Positions 10,577-22,990 are shown, counted from the stretch's first letter. The stretch: DNA of 64,000 bases from Bolinopsis microptera (GCF_026151205.1 NC_087080.1:7791096-7855095); one strand, 5' to 3'. Translations and numbers: made by a program. The notes: generated by a model not told the origin, from the letters alone.

Positions 10577-13500
10577 ATGATAAGATTTGGATTACTGCTC
10601 ATCTGCATTTCCCTAACTCTGGATGTGACCTATACTATGAAAGTAAATAAAGGTAAAAGAAAGAAAATGACACTTGGCTGCACAATGAGGAAACACGGCA
10701 TAGCAGTGGAGAAGAAATAGGAGAGGTGAGATTCACAGTTGAGAAGAAAGGTAAGAGGAAGAAAAGAACAACGAATTACATCGCTTCAGCAAAGCTCAAG
10801 TCCGACGAAAAGACCCTGAAATATGGAGCACATGGACTTCATTTGTATGGCGTGAACGAGACTACTCGGTACAGTGAATGGTTCACGGTACCACCAACAC
10901 CTTCGGCCAGGGATTATGTGGCGGAAATAGTGGAGGGTAGGAAGTTTCAGATCGAGACTAACAAGCCGATAAAAACACCTCAAGATATCAGATGGATGAT
11001 GGGAGGAGTAGGGTGGTTCACATTCACAACGGCGTCTTTAAATGCTGCCTTATGCAATCAAGGATATCCATTAACAGGAGAAGAAGGATTCTTAAAAGAA
11101 GCTGGTGTTCTAACTTTCTTGAAGACTGCCACTCACCTAAAAGTATGGTTTAATGATGTTCTTAAACCTGTAGTCGACTGGAAATTTGAGGATAACCAGG
11201 GCTCGAGATGCTATATGAGGAATAAACTGAACGGATTGAATTTTGACGGGAATTCAGCTTACCAATGGGATAGGGTAACAGTAAAATACAGATATGAAGT
11301 TGATCCAGGTAACGTATGAGTTAATACAGTTTCTGTAAGTAACAGGCACATTACTCTCACGTATTGCGAGTTCAGTATCACTAAAAAAGCTACTAAAGGT
11401 AGCCCTCAAGGAGGAGTATTGTCACCACTATTATGGAATCTAACTCTTAACACCTTCCTTAGCAGCCTAGGGATCCACAATAACTTTATACAGGCATTCG
11501 CAGACGACTTGGTAATCCTCGTACGAGGCATCTGTAAAGTCACGATCAGAGACATAGCCCAGCAACAGCTACAGAACATCAGCAACTGGTGCACGAGCAA
11601 AGGATTAAAACTCAGTGGAGTCAAGAGTACAGCAATCCTATTCACCACCAAACAGGACAATAATCTAGACTCCCCGCTAACAGTTGACGGAACTACAGTT
11701 CCCACAGTTAATAGTACAGTCTACCTAGGGGTTACTTTCGACCAGAAACTTAATTGGGGTACTCACATACTTAAAAAATGTGATAAGGCCATAGGACAAC
11801 TTCACGCTTGTAAACAAGCTGTAGGAAAAATCTGGGGCATCTCACCGGCGGGTGTGAGATGGATCTATAACCAAGTCATTCTCCCCTCACTAGGTTATGC
11901 AGCGATAGTTTGGCAACACTCAACAGACAGACACTACATCTCTGTCAGACTGGAAACAGTTCAACGCCAAGCAGGTCTCATGATCACTAGAGGACTGAAA
12001 AGTACTCCCACTCCTAACCTGGAGATCCTAGCTAGAATCCGTCCCATCAGCCTTAAACTTAAATCTCTAGCAATTAAGTCGGCAATGAGACTTAAATTAC
12101 AAGGAACATGGAATAAACAGTACCATTACAACCAGCGAGGACACTGTAAATCACACGCTTACAACGTCGAGAAAATGATAACTAACATAACTTACACAGG
12201 ATGCACACTTCAGGACAATATCCCCAAGGTTACCATGCTGGACAGACGTTTCAAGGTAATTATACAAGAAAGGAAAGCTGCCATCAACTACATCGATAAT
12301 CTTCCTCCCTACATCTGGCAGATCTTTACAGACGGCTCGAAAGCAAGTGGAATTACAGGAGCGGGATTCTGTGTCATCAAAGCAGCACAAGAGTACCACA
12401 GAGTCAGCTATCAACTTGGCACGCTGGCAACAGTCTACCAATGCGAGCTCTTTGCGATCCACATGGCAAGTATCTGGATCAATGATAACATAGGGTTACC
12501 AGCTACCATTAACTTTTTCTCAGATTCCCAGGCCTCGCTTAAAGCGCTTACCAGCACTAGCATTAGCTCCAGAATAGTACTGGACATCGTAGACCAACTT
12601 AATACATTAGGTACCTCCCACCGAGTAGAACTTAGGTGGGTCCCAGGACACGAAGGAGTACATGGTAACGAACTTGCCGACGAACTCGCAAGAGAGGGAT
12701 CCAGCAGTATCCCCATAGGACCTGAACCATTCCTCCCACTACCTGAAGGAATCATCAACAACGCAATCGATGAGTACCTACTCAAACTACACCTCAACGC
12801 ATACCGACAGGTCGACCTCAGTGATAAAGGGAAAATCCCTCTTGGACTATTCCTTAACAAATACAAATACAGGAATATTAATATCACAGGAACTCACCTC
12901 AGATGGCTAACATGGCTACTTTCAGGGCACAGCCCACTAGCTTACTTTCAGACTAGGGCCAACAACGTCAACTTTGAGACACAAGACTGCGAACACTGCC
13001 CAGGGGAAGCAGAAACATCACAACATTTCCTCTGCGAATGTGTACAGCTGATGACTATCAGACTGAGGATATTTGGTAAACCTCTACTCACAATGGAGGA
13101 AATTATCAACAGTAAACTCAACCACATCATAAAGTTTGTGGAACAGTCAAAAAGACTAGACAAGGAAGATCTCTTTGGGTAAACTACTAGGAATTAACAC
13201 CAGGAAATAACACAATTTCAGGAAAACAACATCAGTAAATAACCCACTCCCAGGAAAACTAATAATAGCACAAATTCCAGGAGATGACCTGGCTCGGAAG
13301 TCCCTTGTCTGCCCACCGAAGTACCACAACCGAAGTGGGTTTGCTCTGAGACAGGTAGTGACAGCTTCAAGACTCCAGAGGTCTGTTGCATTGATATTTA
13401 TTATTTTATGATTTCGTATATACTTTGGGAGTCCTGGAATGCAGCTAGCAGGAGTTGCATTCTGTGGGCACGGCGAGAAGGCCTCCATCTTTATCGTAAG

Positions 13501-15502
13501 AGGCCAGAAACCGTTGACCAGAACAGAGAGAGAGAGAGAGAGAATACAGTTTCTGAATTGACATCACAGATTCTTACTGATCGGGGGAGGGGGGATTCCA
13601 ATGGTGAAAAATGGTAACATTTTACAACAACCCCTAAAACTTTTCTTATGCCGTACAAAAAGTCTTGTTTCAGACATCCTGATCACAGCCGAACACCAAG
13701 TACCAACCAAATATGGCACAGAATGTGCCCTGAGGGTGGTATCCTCCGGTGAATCCCGTTCCAGACCACACTCCTGGTATAATAGAAGGAGAGAGACCAG
13801 GAACGGTGACGTCATATTCTCAGCAGATAACGAGGAGATTCTACTGATAGGACTCCGTCCAGAGCGTGGGAATTTAGCAGTGCAAAACAGTGTGTTTAGA
13901 CAAGGAATTGAGATGAGGGGGTACCAGTGGGTTGATGTTAGCTATCCAGAAGCAGATGAGAAAGGGAGACGGGAGTACGGTTTTGAGTTTCACGAGTCTG
14001 CTTTTTTACTCAGATGTGGTGATAAGGTGAGGTTTTATATTATATATATAATACTACATATAGTACTATATAATACTAATATAGTATATAATACTATATA
14101 TTATTCTGGTGTTGTGATTCTACTTGAATGATTATACTTGATCATAGGGTTCAACAAAATTGTATTCCCAATATGAAAATATAAATTCCTTGTCCAGCTA
14201 ATTGATAAATATGATTTTTTGAGGAGTTATCTTCCAGATTATGATCACTATTCCATACGGAGAGCTGACTACTGCCAAAGAACAATTTTTAAGTAGTATT
14301 AACACGGTAAAATTCGAATTGGGGACAGAAGAACCAGTTTCAATTCAATATGCTCAAAGGTGTCAAGGTCAGTACTCAGCAAATGTGTGAGTAGAAAATT
14401 GAAACTTTATTTTAAAGACTTGTTTCATTTACACATTCATCATCAAATAACTACTGAAAAATTATTCTTAATAAGACAAAACAATATTTTAATTCATTGA
14501 TTTCACAGGAGGGCTATATATAAAGTAATAAATAAAGGAATTAAGCAAATCTAAATTACACCTTGCAGACTACCCAGGTTGCATTTTTATAGAATAAAAC
14601 GTAAGTAACTCTTAACTGATACATATATTTAATCAGGTGCACCGTCACCATGGGATTGTGGATCTACAGGAGAACATTTCAACCCAGACTCAGTTGAACA
14701 TGGCTGTGCGGATTGCGACGTAAGACATGTGGGGGATTTTGGTAACGTTCTAGCTGGAGAAAACAGTAAGGCTTATTTCTATGTTAAATATCTTTTCTCC
14801 GTGACTCTTACTATAAATATCTTGTTTTGCAGACAGACTTTAATGACTTAAAATTGAGGGAACTCTCAGTTGATTCATGTTAAAGACCAAAATTTCAAAA
14901 CCCTTGTCCTTTACCTCCGTGATATTTTCTGTTTCAATTTTTTTCAGCAGATTGCTAGAATAATACTTATTGCCAGATCAGGTGGACTTCAAGGCCACTT
15001 ACATTATTGGGGGTGGAGGAAAAAAGTCAGAAGTGAGGTATGACAGAAGCAGAGGGGAGAAGTATGCAGTGTATCGAGTGAAAGGCAAGGAACCTTTTGG
15101 TATGTCTGGAGAACACAACATTGAGGGAAGAGGTATAGTGCTGCATGAGAATCCGGATGACCTCGGAGTGGATGATGAAAATGGTGATTATATAATGAAC
15201 TCTTCTATGATTTAATCAGTATACATTACTTAATCTATCATGAACCAAGAGCATAATCCTGCAATAATTTCACCTAAAATATTTCACAATCTTTCTCAAT
15301 CTTTCTCAATCTTTCCTTGAGAAAACAAATACCTGGTAGATGATCGAGCTTTTTTCTTTTTTTGTTTTGCTTCTACATTTTTGGCCCCTGGGTAATAGAA
15401 ATAATCTTGTCATTGTTAAAGTGAGTGATCTTTTTAGAGGTACGGTACAATGGGAACGCTGGTGAAAGGGTGGCTTGCTGCACTTTAAAACCATTAAAAT
15501 AA
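10577..15502 (+). CDS. Secreted Cu/Zn superoxide dismutase-like protein split by an inserted ~310-residue region; apparent 5-bp frameshift
   Basis: Exons: 10577-11308, 13674-14026, 14238-14367, 14637-14765, 14977-15183, 15438-15502, all with matching phases. The start MIRFGLLLICISLTL is a signal peptide like that of the paralogue at 18026. SOD parts are the N-terminal strands up to HGLHLYG, then after the insert DCGSTGEHFNP, HGCADCDVRHVGDFGN, GRGIVLHENPDDLG and the C-terminal RYNGNAGERVACC. Between HGLHLYG and the DCG segment lie about 310 residues (exon 1 end to exon 3) of unrecognised, mostly beta-looking sequence. Of the metal ligands, only the second His of the H-x-H pair is lost (Tyr). 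Five extra bases at about 10699-10704 (ATAGC) put a stop at 10718-10720. Without them the product is 536 aa. This is either a recent pseudogene, an assembly error, or a gene starting downstream at 10726 without a signal peptide. Confidence 0.75.
11323..11335 (+). repeat. Target-site duplication, left copy
   Basis: AATACAGTTTCTG occurs here and identically at 13543-13555, immediately flanking the truncated LINE. A perfect 13-bp duplication suggests a fairly recent insertion. Confidence 0.92.
11336..13542 (+). mobile_element. 5'-truncated non-LTR retrotransposon with RNase H, flanked by a 13-bp TSD
   Basis: The ORF (to the stop at 13182) starts inside the reverse transcriptase (GSPQGGVLSPLLWN, then FADDLVIL). 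It then has an RNase H domain (FTDGSKASGITGAGF, FSDSQASLKAL, WVPGHEGVHGNELADELA) and a Cys/His knuckle (CEHCPGEAETSQHFLCEC). RNase H downstream of RT fits the I/R1/Loa-type LINEs. The reading frame is unbroken. The 3' end is an (AG)n tail (about 13525-13542), not poly(A). It sits in the sense direction in intron 1 of the SOD-chimera gene. Without it that intron would be about 150 bp, like its neighbours. Confidence 0.92.
13543..13555 (+). repeat. Target-site duplication, right copy
   Basis: Second copy of AATACAGTTTCTG, directly after the (AG)n tail of the LINE. Confidence 0.92.
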
Positions 15503-18025
15503 GGTGAATGAAATAACATTAATTTCCGTTCAAATAAAGTCCATTAGGTAAAACCATCGGAGTATCATGATGAACCTACTTTAATGTTCCACAATCGAAT
15601 ATTTTGTTGAAAATTTATATAACTCAGAATACTAATCTCTGTTTTATTAATATAATATATAAATGCAATTATTACTATTGGTATTGAACATTACCTTAAT
15701 TGGAAATCGATAAAAATACAGATAAACTAATTACCTATTCAACTTGACATCCCCTTTAACTTGTTAGGTCCAAAGGAGTTGCTTGAAGAAGGCACAAGGT
15801 AAATAAGCAGAGAATCATAGACGAGACCATTATTTTTAGTACAATTTACATGTTTTGGCACGGGAAAAAATTTCTTTTTTTAATGAAAATTGTTAGACAT
15901 TAGACAATGTACCCCTTGATTTTAGAATAAAATTTAGTTTGCAGTCGAGTTCTTTATTTAAAATCTTGCTTCGAATTGATGTATAATTTTAAAATTTGAT
16001 TTTTTTGAAAACTGTGTTTTTGTTGGGTCCACACTGTAAAAGATTAACGAAAAATTCAATTAAAATTATAAGAGGAAATAGCTTACAAAATAGTGAAAAT
16101 GTGATCAAGAATATGAAATGGTTCAGCCAGTCGTTGATAAATTACACATGGGAACTGACTTTCTAACTCTACCAGATCACATAAAGGTTGACCAAATTAC
16201 ACACAATAATTAATGGATGATTACAGTTACACAGTGCAGAAGATAATCTGCGTCATATCGTTACTGAGTTATTTGTTTATGTTATTTAATAACTCACTAG
16301 GTCCATCATTTAAAAAGTGGCCAGTTGTTTCTAAATAAGGTCATATTATGGTATATTTTGTTATATTATGTTACATTCTATGAGCGTGTGACCGGATTCG
16401 GTAAGGCTACATTCTTTACTGACTGTGGCAAATTGTTTACTTTATTATTTTTCAACTACAGTACCGGTAGTGTTATTATAATAAATCGATTTAGAATTAT
16501 CGATTTAGAATTGAGATAACTGATAATCATTATAGTAGAGGACTTCACGAGATTTTCTGCCCGATAGAAACACTGAACATACGTCATACAGGGTGGGCCA
16601 AAAGTCAGTACCCATACGTTGGCCTATATAGCTCAGTCACTGAGTGCCCAATTGAAATAATTCTTTCTGGTATGACTTAGTACCACCACTGGTTCGAGGA
16701 ATTTGTCAACTCGAAAAATATTCGTGTTCATTTTTTTTCAAATGAAGGTTCATTTTCGCATTTATTTGATATAGTTTGGATAGTCGGATCGAGCTAAATT
16801 TTATTGAATTGTGTTTGGCCATTCGAATAACGTTTGTCATATTAGAGTTTTAGCTTCTTAGATGACCGAGATACGAAGCATAACGAGTTTATTCAGTACG
16901 TGTGATCAGGTGATACTAGTTACTTAATCACGTGATAAGGTGACCCCGTTAAACATTATGGGAATCGTTAAGGCTGCCAAATTAAGCTGTCGTGTCACGG
17001 TGTCACATAATCACCCAATAAATTTTGCTAACGATACACAAAATGCTTGATAACTTCGTCATTTCTGATCCGTTTCACATAATTTTTTCAGATCAGATGC
17101 AACATTTAATAATCTACCGTCTCTGAAAAACTAAGCGTCCAGCATGTTCAGAGAGAACAATATAGGTGTTTTAATATTGAATGGGCGTGGTCTAAAATAT
17201 TCGAATTTTAAAATTTTGGTGACGGATTCCTCGAACAAGTAGGTACAGTATGCCATCTCCGAAGCGACAACTCTCAAATATAAAACATTGCGGAGGTAGT
17301 GTGTGTTTAGTAAGCTGCAGAATCGAACTATTTGCAAAATATTACGACACCTAGTACCTACATGCTGCCTCTGATCCACTCCACTTTTTACTCGGACATT
17401 GAAGCTGCCAGCTAAGTTGAGTAAGTCGAAGTCGTATCCACTTCAATAATCTTAACTGATAGTTATCTCGGATAATTCGTTAAAAGAACTTTCGTTTATC
17501 TAGATTGGGCATGGGCCCGTGGGCCGATCAAATGTCAATGAGCATAATATGACGTCTAAATTAGCATTGCAAATTTTCCAACATTCAATCTATTGCCGCG
17601 ATTTTCGAGGCTTTTTGTCGCGATTTTGAAAACAGTTTATAAATTCAATGGATTACTTTTCCATCACTTGTTCACGGATGAATGGCAATAATATATGATG
17701 ACTGTGCAACGTGACCCTACTGTGAGCAGCAAAGGCTTCAGTTCCAAAGCTCGCACAATAACCATCTGGTGAACTGTTAAAGATGAACAAATTGGCTTTT
17801 TAGTCAATATTTTCCTTTACCTATAACAAGGTTATCTATTTTGTATTTAATTTGTAAGATGAGGTCGTTAATTGGCCAACTAAACACACTTAGAAATAGA
17901 GTGATGACTGATGGTGGTCTCAGTTTTCACGACAACCTCCTTAAGTTTAAGAATAATTTTTCAAAACCCCATTAATTTTAAGAACAATTTTTCAAAACAC
18001 CATTTATCACAGCTCGGGGAAAATT
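15503..18025. other. Intergenic between the two SOD genes
   Basis: AT-rich, with no convincing exon. It contains one mariner-type terminus (16589-16613) and presumably the promoter of the second SOD gene just before 18026. Confidence 0.5.
16589..16613. mobile_element. Solo Tc1/mariner-like terminal repeat
   Basis: CAGGGTGGGCCAAAAGTCAG preceded by TA is typical of mariner-superfamily inverted termini. I found no matching opposite terminus in the next kilobase, so this is a solo or degraded end. Confidence 0.45.
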
Positions 18026-19525
18026 ATGAGATTAGGATTTCTGCTCGTCAGCCTTGCTATAATAACTCTGGATGTGTACTCTGCTCAAACAATAAAGGCT
18101 GGATGCACAATGAAAAAGCATGGTAGTGGGGAAGAAATAGGAAGGGTGTTATTCATGAAGGAAGGCACAAACAAGTATACCGTGGTAGCAAGGCTCAGGT
18201 CTGACGAGGAAACCGTGAAAACTGGAGAGCATGGATTTCATGTCCACACTAACGGTGTGGACGAGACAATGGGTATGAACAGTTCTTACAGTCAACCAAA
18301 ACAACTCATAACTTATTTTTTGATATTGTTCTACTGCAGGACTAGGTATAACTTATTCCAATAAAACAAAGTATCAAATTCTTTTGAAATTGAGGACAAA
18401 TAATTCTTAACGAAGTAGATTACAAGTTTATTCAATCAGACAGCTGGGATTGTGGTACAACAGGAGGACACTTCAACCCAGAAGTTGTCAACCATGGCTG
18501 TGCAGACTGCGATGTGAGACATGTGGGAGACTTTGCTAACATTAAATCAGGAGAGGATAGTGAGTCCTGTTATAATTGTTGTTGTTAAGATCTCTCTTTT
18601 TCAATAACTTACACTTAAATAAGTAGCTTAGAATCACTTTCTTGTATGTTATGTTATGTTATAGCTATAGCTTAGATTTTTCACTGTAATGTCCTATTTG
18701 TGCAGAGTCCAGTGTCACCTTACTGGTAAAACATATCTGAAAACGAAATTTAGATACAATTTCCAAAGCCAAAATTCTTAAAAATCACAAGTTCCTTCCT
18801 TCTCCATCATCCAGAGGCGGCTATTTGGAGCGTCCAGGCGTCCGTGGATGCCCTAAAAGTATTATCTGGTGCTAGAAAAAAGAAAAAGTATCCGGAAATA
18901 TCGCGATATAAAGCTTGTTATTTTACTCAAACGTTTGAATGTAAGACACCCGACACAACCGCCAGCCAACAACCATGAGCCGCCTCTGCCGTCATCCTCG
19001 ATAACTTTAGTTTCAATTGCATTTTGTGATCCATCAGAGTACTGAAAAGAAACTAATTCACAGATCAAGTGAAGTTCAAGGCTATATTCACTGTTGAGTC
19101 CGGAGATGTGTTGGAAAAGAGGAGACCAGAAGGGAGACAGTGGTACAGCCAAAGCAACGGGGCAAAAATTGTGAGGTATACTGTGAAAGAGGCCCCCTTT
19201 GAGATGACTGGACTTCATGGTATAATTGGGAAAGGAGTTGTTCTGCATGATAACCCAGACGACCTTGGTTTATCAGAAAACAATGGTAATTGTGTAGATC
19301 CCTAAAAATACAAGTAGTATACATTAGTTTATTTAACAAGTTACAAGTGTGTTTTTAGTGTGTGTATATCATTTGATCAACATCTCCGAGAAACCAAAAT
19401 AAGCCTGCCATATTATTAAATCTAAACGTGAGTAACATATAACATGTTCAGGGGCCAGCTACAGTGGAAATGCTGGCAGCAGGAAGGCGTGCTGTACTTT
19501 GGAAAACCTAGAATTAGGTGAATAA
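18026..19525 (+). CDS. Secreted Cu/Zn superoxide dismutase
   Basis: Four exons: 18026-18272, 18440-18559, 19064-19285, 19452-19525; phase 1 at every junction; 220 residues. It dismutates superoxide to oxygen and hydrogen peroxide, presumably outside the cell because residues 1-20 form a signal peptide. All ligands are visible: Cu His72 and His74 (GFHVH), bridging His93 (GGHFNP), Zn His101, His110 and Asp113 (RHVGDFAN), and Cu His184 (GVVLHDNPDDLG). The disulfide Cys87 and the C-terminal Cys partner (RKACC) are present, as is active-site Arg207 (GNAGSR). The stop overlaps an AATAAA (19521-19526), a possible poly(A) signal. It is a tandem paralogue of the chimeric gene upstream; introns at equivalent positions show common descent. 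Confidence 0.93.
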
Positions 19526-20510
19526 AACAGTTTTCTGACAGTTGCTGACAATTATTATCCAATTTTAGACCGGGTTTATAGTATGCGATATCAAATATTG
19601 TAATATTTAGCTGAGATTTATTTGTCCACGTCATAAAGACTTTTTAGTACATCAAAGAGTTTTATGGTCAAAGAGTCTTTTGCTGACAGCAAATTGTTCG
19701 CAAGTGCCGACTCGTGCACATTATCTTCTCAAAAACGCTCAGTTTAGGAGTTATTAGTTGATAACGTCTGCATGATATGTAAAAACACCAATAAGCATTC
19801 TAAGTTATATATACATAATAAAAACAAAAGTTAATAAAACGAAAGTTAACTTTATTACCAATTGTTCAATCAATACATATCATAAATTCTAATATTGGAA
19901 CCACTGCGCAGAATGGATGTCTTAAACTATAATTTTGTTGTCACTAATATAATAATATAATAATCCATTGACTTTCAAAGTTGAATTTTAGTTACCTTAG
20001 TCTTCACATAGCCATGTGTATACGCGTACTGCGTGACGCGTACGGCGGTCGCGCTACTGCAAGCGAGAGGGCTCTGGTTAGAGCAAACCTTAGTCGGTAA
20101 TATTAGGGAGGGATTTATGGGTGTTACAAATATGGACTGTTATAAATATGGTTCTTTGTGAAAAAAAAATCGAAAATCGAAAATCGAAAATATTGATAAT
20201 TTTGTTTCAATTTCGCAATTATAGTCTATTAGTGTATATACTAAGAGCGCCAACTTGCGGGTGAACATTTTATGTCTCTATATGTAATAAGCGCCATGAG
20301 CTGGCACAGCATTTTTGTCTCTGATTTTGACAAATTTGGTACCAAAAGTTGCCTCTAACTGTGAATAATGAAAATTCGCCGTGTATGGTGTAGCACAGTA
20401 ACCTCGAGCTGTATGTGGGCCTCATGTGCATTACAAGAATTTACAAAGGACGAAAAATGATTAATTTATTGCTTAAAATGCCTATAACTCCTAAAATATT
20501 CACATAACCT
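19526..20510. other. Intergenic, repeat-derived
   Basis: No coding signal. The stretch 20005-20100 (ACATAGCCATGTGTATACGC..) is repeated at 20628-20760 with a small insertion, both containing GGCTCTGGTTAGAGCAAAC. A related inverted piece occurs at about 21288-21350. Confidence 0.5.
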
Positions 20511-21284
20511 TACCTGGGGACCTCAGGCTATTATATATATGTTCATAATCATAGAATCATAGAATAGAGATTCGGCGGGATGACAGGCTGAGCGCGGCCC
20601 AGTAAACCTAATCATGTGCTTTCGTTTCACATAGCCATGTGTATACGCGTACTGCGTGACGCGCTTGTTTCACAAGTAGAATAGAACTCCTTTGCCGCCT
20701 TCGGCGGTCGCACGCTACTGCAAGCGAAAGGGCTCTGGTTAGAGCAAACTCAGATGCAACTTTTGGTACCAAAATTATAATATTTGCAGCACCAAATTTT
20801 TTAGAAATTTGTTCAAAATTTCCCCATTCACGCATAACATGCAAAAAACCCTTGTGTGTTGTGTTCAGATTAAAAAATGTTGAAAATAATTTTCCTTTAA
20901 ATTTTATAAAATGTTAGTATACTAAAGTTTCGTTTCGATGAGCTGATTACGATGTCATAATGATAATGTGATAATAAATGAAAATGTGAAAGTTATAGGC
21001 CGGCCCAAAAACTAAAAATTTTATTGACGATGGCAATCCATCGAGATCGTTGCTCTGCGAAGCAAAGCAACGATCGACGACGAAGCGAAGCAAGAATGCT
21101 AGTTTGCGCGATGCGTCGAAACGGCAAAGTCCTCCAAACTAAAAATTTGCGTGAAAAAAGCACGCGCGGTAAACAAGCGCCGTGTATATTAGTTGCTCTA
21201 TCTTACTGGGCCGCGCTCAGCCTGTCATTCCGCCTAATCTCTATTTATGTTTATGAACATGATAGCCTGAGGTCCCCAGGTAAG
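20511..21284. mobile_element. Fold-back element with ~85-95-bp inverted ends
   Basis: TACCTGGGGACCTCAGGCTA..GACAGGCTGAGCGCGGCCCAGTAA (20511-20607) recurs as the reverse complement at about 21202-21284. Inside is a hairpin at about 21046-21075 (ATCGTTGCTCTGC with GCAAAGCAACGAT). There is no transposase ORF, so it is non-autonomous. Confidence 0.7.
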
Positions 21285-21617
21285 CTCTATCCAGAGCCCT
21301 TGCGCTGCAGTAGCGCGAAAGCACATTACATGGTTACATGGTTAGGTGAAGCCGTGTAGCATTTTCAACGAAAATTGCTTATACAGTATACACGGTGGAT
21401 TTATTTTATTCACATTTTTAGACAACTTTTGTTACCAAATTTATCGAAATCGGGGGAAAAAAGTTCGCTCTGCTCGCGCTTGGCGCTTATTACACTAATT
21501 ACTATAACAACATTGATTGACGATGTCAATGCAATCCTTAACTTCGCATCTCGCCGATCTGCATACGGTGTGGTTTCGAGAAGATTTGACGGATGTTACT
21601 CGTATAAATTTCTTCGA

Positions 21618-21659
21618 AGTAGACCATTAACAATGGTCGACCATTGTTAATGGTCTACT
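21618..21659. repeat. Perfect 42-bp palindrome
   Basis: AGTAGACCATTAACAATGGTC followed by its exact reverse complement, centred on GTCGAC. It overlaps the next palindrome by five bases. Confidence 0.95.
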
Positions 21660-21718
21660 GGGCCGCGCCGCGCATCTTCTCGTTGATCAACGAGAAGATG
21701 CGCGGCGCGGCCCAGTAG
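21655..21718. repeat. Perfect 64-bp palindrome, GC-rich
   Basis: The 32-base arm CTACTGGGCCGCGCCGCGCA.. is followed by its exact reverse complement, centred on TGATCA. It is GC-rich against a strongly AT-rich background. A shuffled relative (TGACGGATGTTACTCGT, CTTCGAAGTAGCGCGCGCC, CATTAACAATGGTC) occurs at 28905-29025. Confidence 0.95.
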
Positions 21719-22494
21719 TGCATTGCGCTACAATAACCACATTGCTGCTTTCACACCAAATTTAGTATTTTTTCCATTATCATACATTTTTGTAAAAAAG
21801 CAATTAAATAGTGAAAGGATCAAAAATACGAATGGTCGTTTTTTGCAGGAAAAGAGGGATTTATCGGACTTGGATAATTGAGGTGGGCCGGGTGGGTTTA
21901 AATATTTTGTATTCCTCCCGTCCGTTACCATGATGCATGACGACTAGCCGCGCGCAAGGGTTGCAATTGCTAGAATTCACGGTGTGAATTCTAGAACGTG
22001 GTTTAAATTGATACATTTTTTATACCTCTTATTAGGTAGTGCGCCATCGACAGTGATGAGTGAGCCGCGCGTGCCGACTGTAGGATGGTTTTTTAGCGCT
22101 AATTTCGGCCAGCACAATTTTCTTCAAACAAATAAATATTGAGTATCTTTCCCGACCTCCAATTGCAACAAAAATTGGTAAGCTTACTCATAGACTTACA
22201 AGGAAAGTGCCCGAAAAATTTAAAGCATATCCAACCATCAGACATTCACATTGTGTTACAGCTAAAAGCAGCGTATTTTGCCCCATTTTGATCACTATAT
22301 CAACTCCGATATCCACCAATTTTTTGAACAATTGTGAAAGCCCTATTGGAAGGTCGTCGCCAATTTCCAGAATGTTAAGGAACTGAAAATAAATCCGAAT
22401 AATACGACAAAAATGGTCAAATTTGGACGAATTTGGTCAAATTACGCGACTTTTACTTGTCATACGTTGTATGACCCGCCGGCATTCACTAACA

Positions 22495-22695
22495 GGAATA
22501 TTCATATGGGAGTAGAGGAGCACACCTCCACCCACTCTAGCATCTCGGTCCGAGCGGGAAACCACATATAGTATATAGAGTATTTGCACAATACTGGGTG
22601 GACGAGCTGGCACCTAGCTCCTTTCTTACAACCACCCAAAGCTGCAAAATCTAGGGCAATATCTGGGATGATTGAACTCACATGGACTGCCGTCT
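22495..22695 (-). pseudogene. Captured fragment of LINE CCCH zinc-finger ORF1
   Basis: The reverse complement codes VDGSPCEFNHPRYCPRFCSF and continues in parallel with 28365-28590, with small indels (about 15 bp missing after the CSFG position). It is non-functional and lies between the TIRs of the surrounding element. Confidence 0.75.
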
Positions 22696-22699
22696 ACAC

Positions 22700-22990
22700 A
22701 GTGGTGTAACTTTGCCTGTTGGCGCCCCCCGCTCAGTGACGAAAAGCGCCCCCCTAAAATTTTGTGTCCCTAAAAAAAAAAAAAAAAAAAAAAAGGTCGG
22801 GTACTTTTTTTCTCGCCCCCCTACAGCTTTTTGCGCCCCCTGAAGTAAAAAAGGGTACCCCAAATATTTTTTTCGCGTCGACCGAACGCTAAATTGGACA
22901 GGGAAATACACAAACAAGGCGTTTTTTCAGTGAAAGGGCCTAAAATTCAGGAAAATTGCGCCCCCCTTATACGGCGCCCCCGCACAGCGG
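22700..22990. repeat. C-rich, hAT-like MITE remnant with an internal A-run
   Basis: It starts CAGTGGTGTAAC, which resembles hAT termini, and has repeated GCGCCCCC blocks, a 24-A run at about 22770-22794 and GCCCCCGCACAGCGGGGTC at the end. A clean opposite end is not visible. Confidence 0.35.

Noticed and set aside
11019-11319. Insert of the SOD chimera as a farnesoic-acid O-methyltransferase-like domain
   Set aside because: Only a vague resemblance in a few Trp/Phe-containing strands; the characteristic core motif is not seen, so no family was assigned.
12435-12887. Minus-strand 150-codon open frame
   Set aside because: Antisense shadow of the LINE RNase H region.
22765-22800. A-run as a poly(A) tail of a retrocopy
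   Set aside because: It lies inside a C-rich hAT-like repeat and no processed coding sequence adjoins it.
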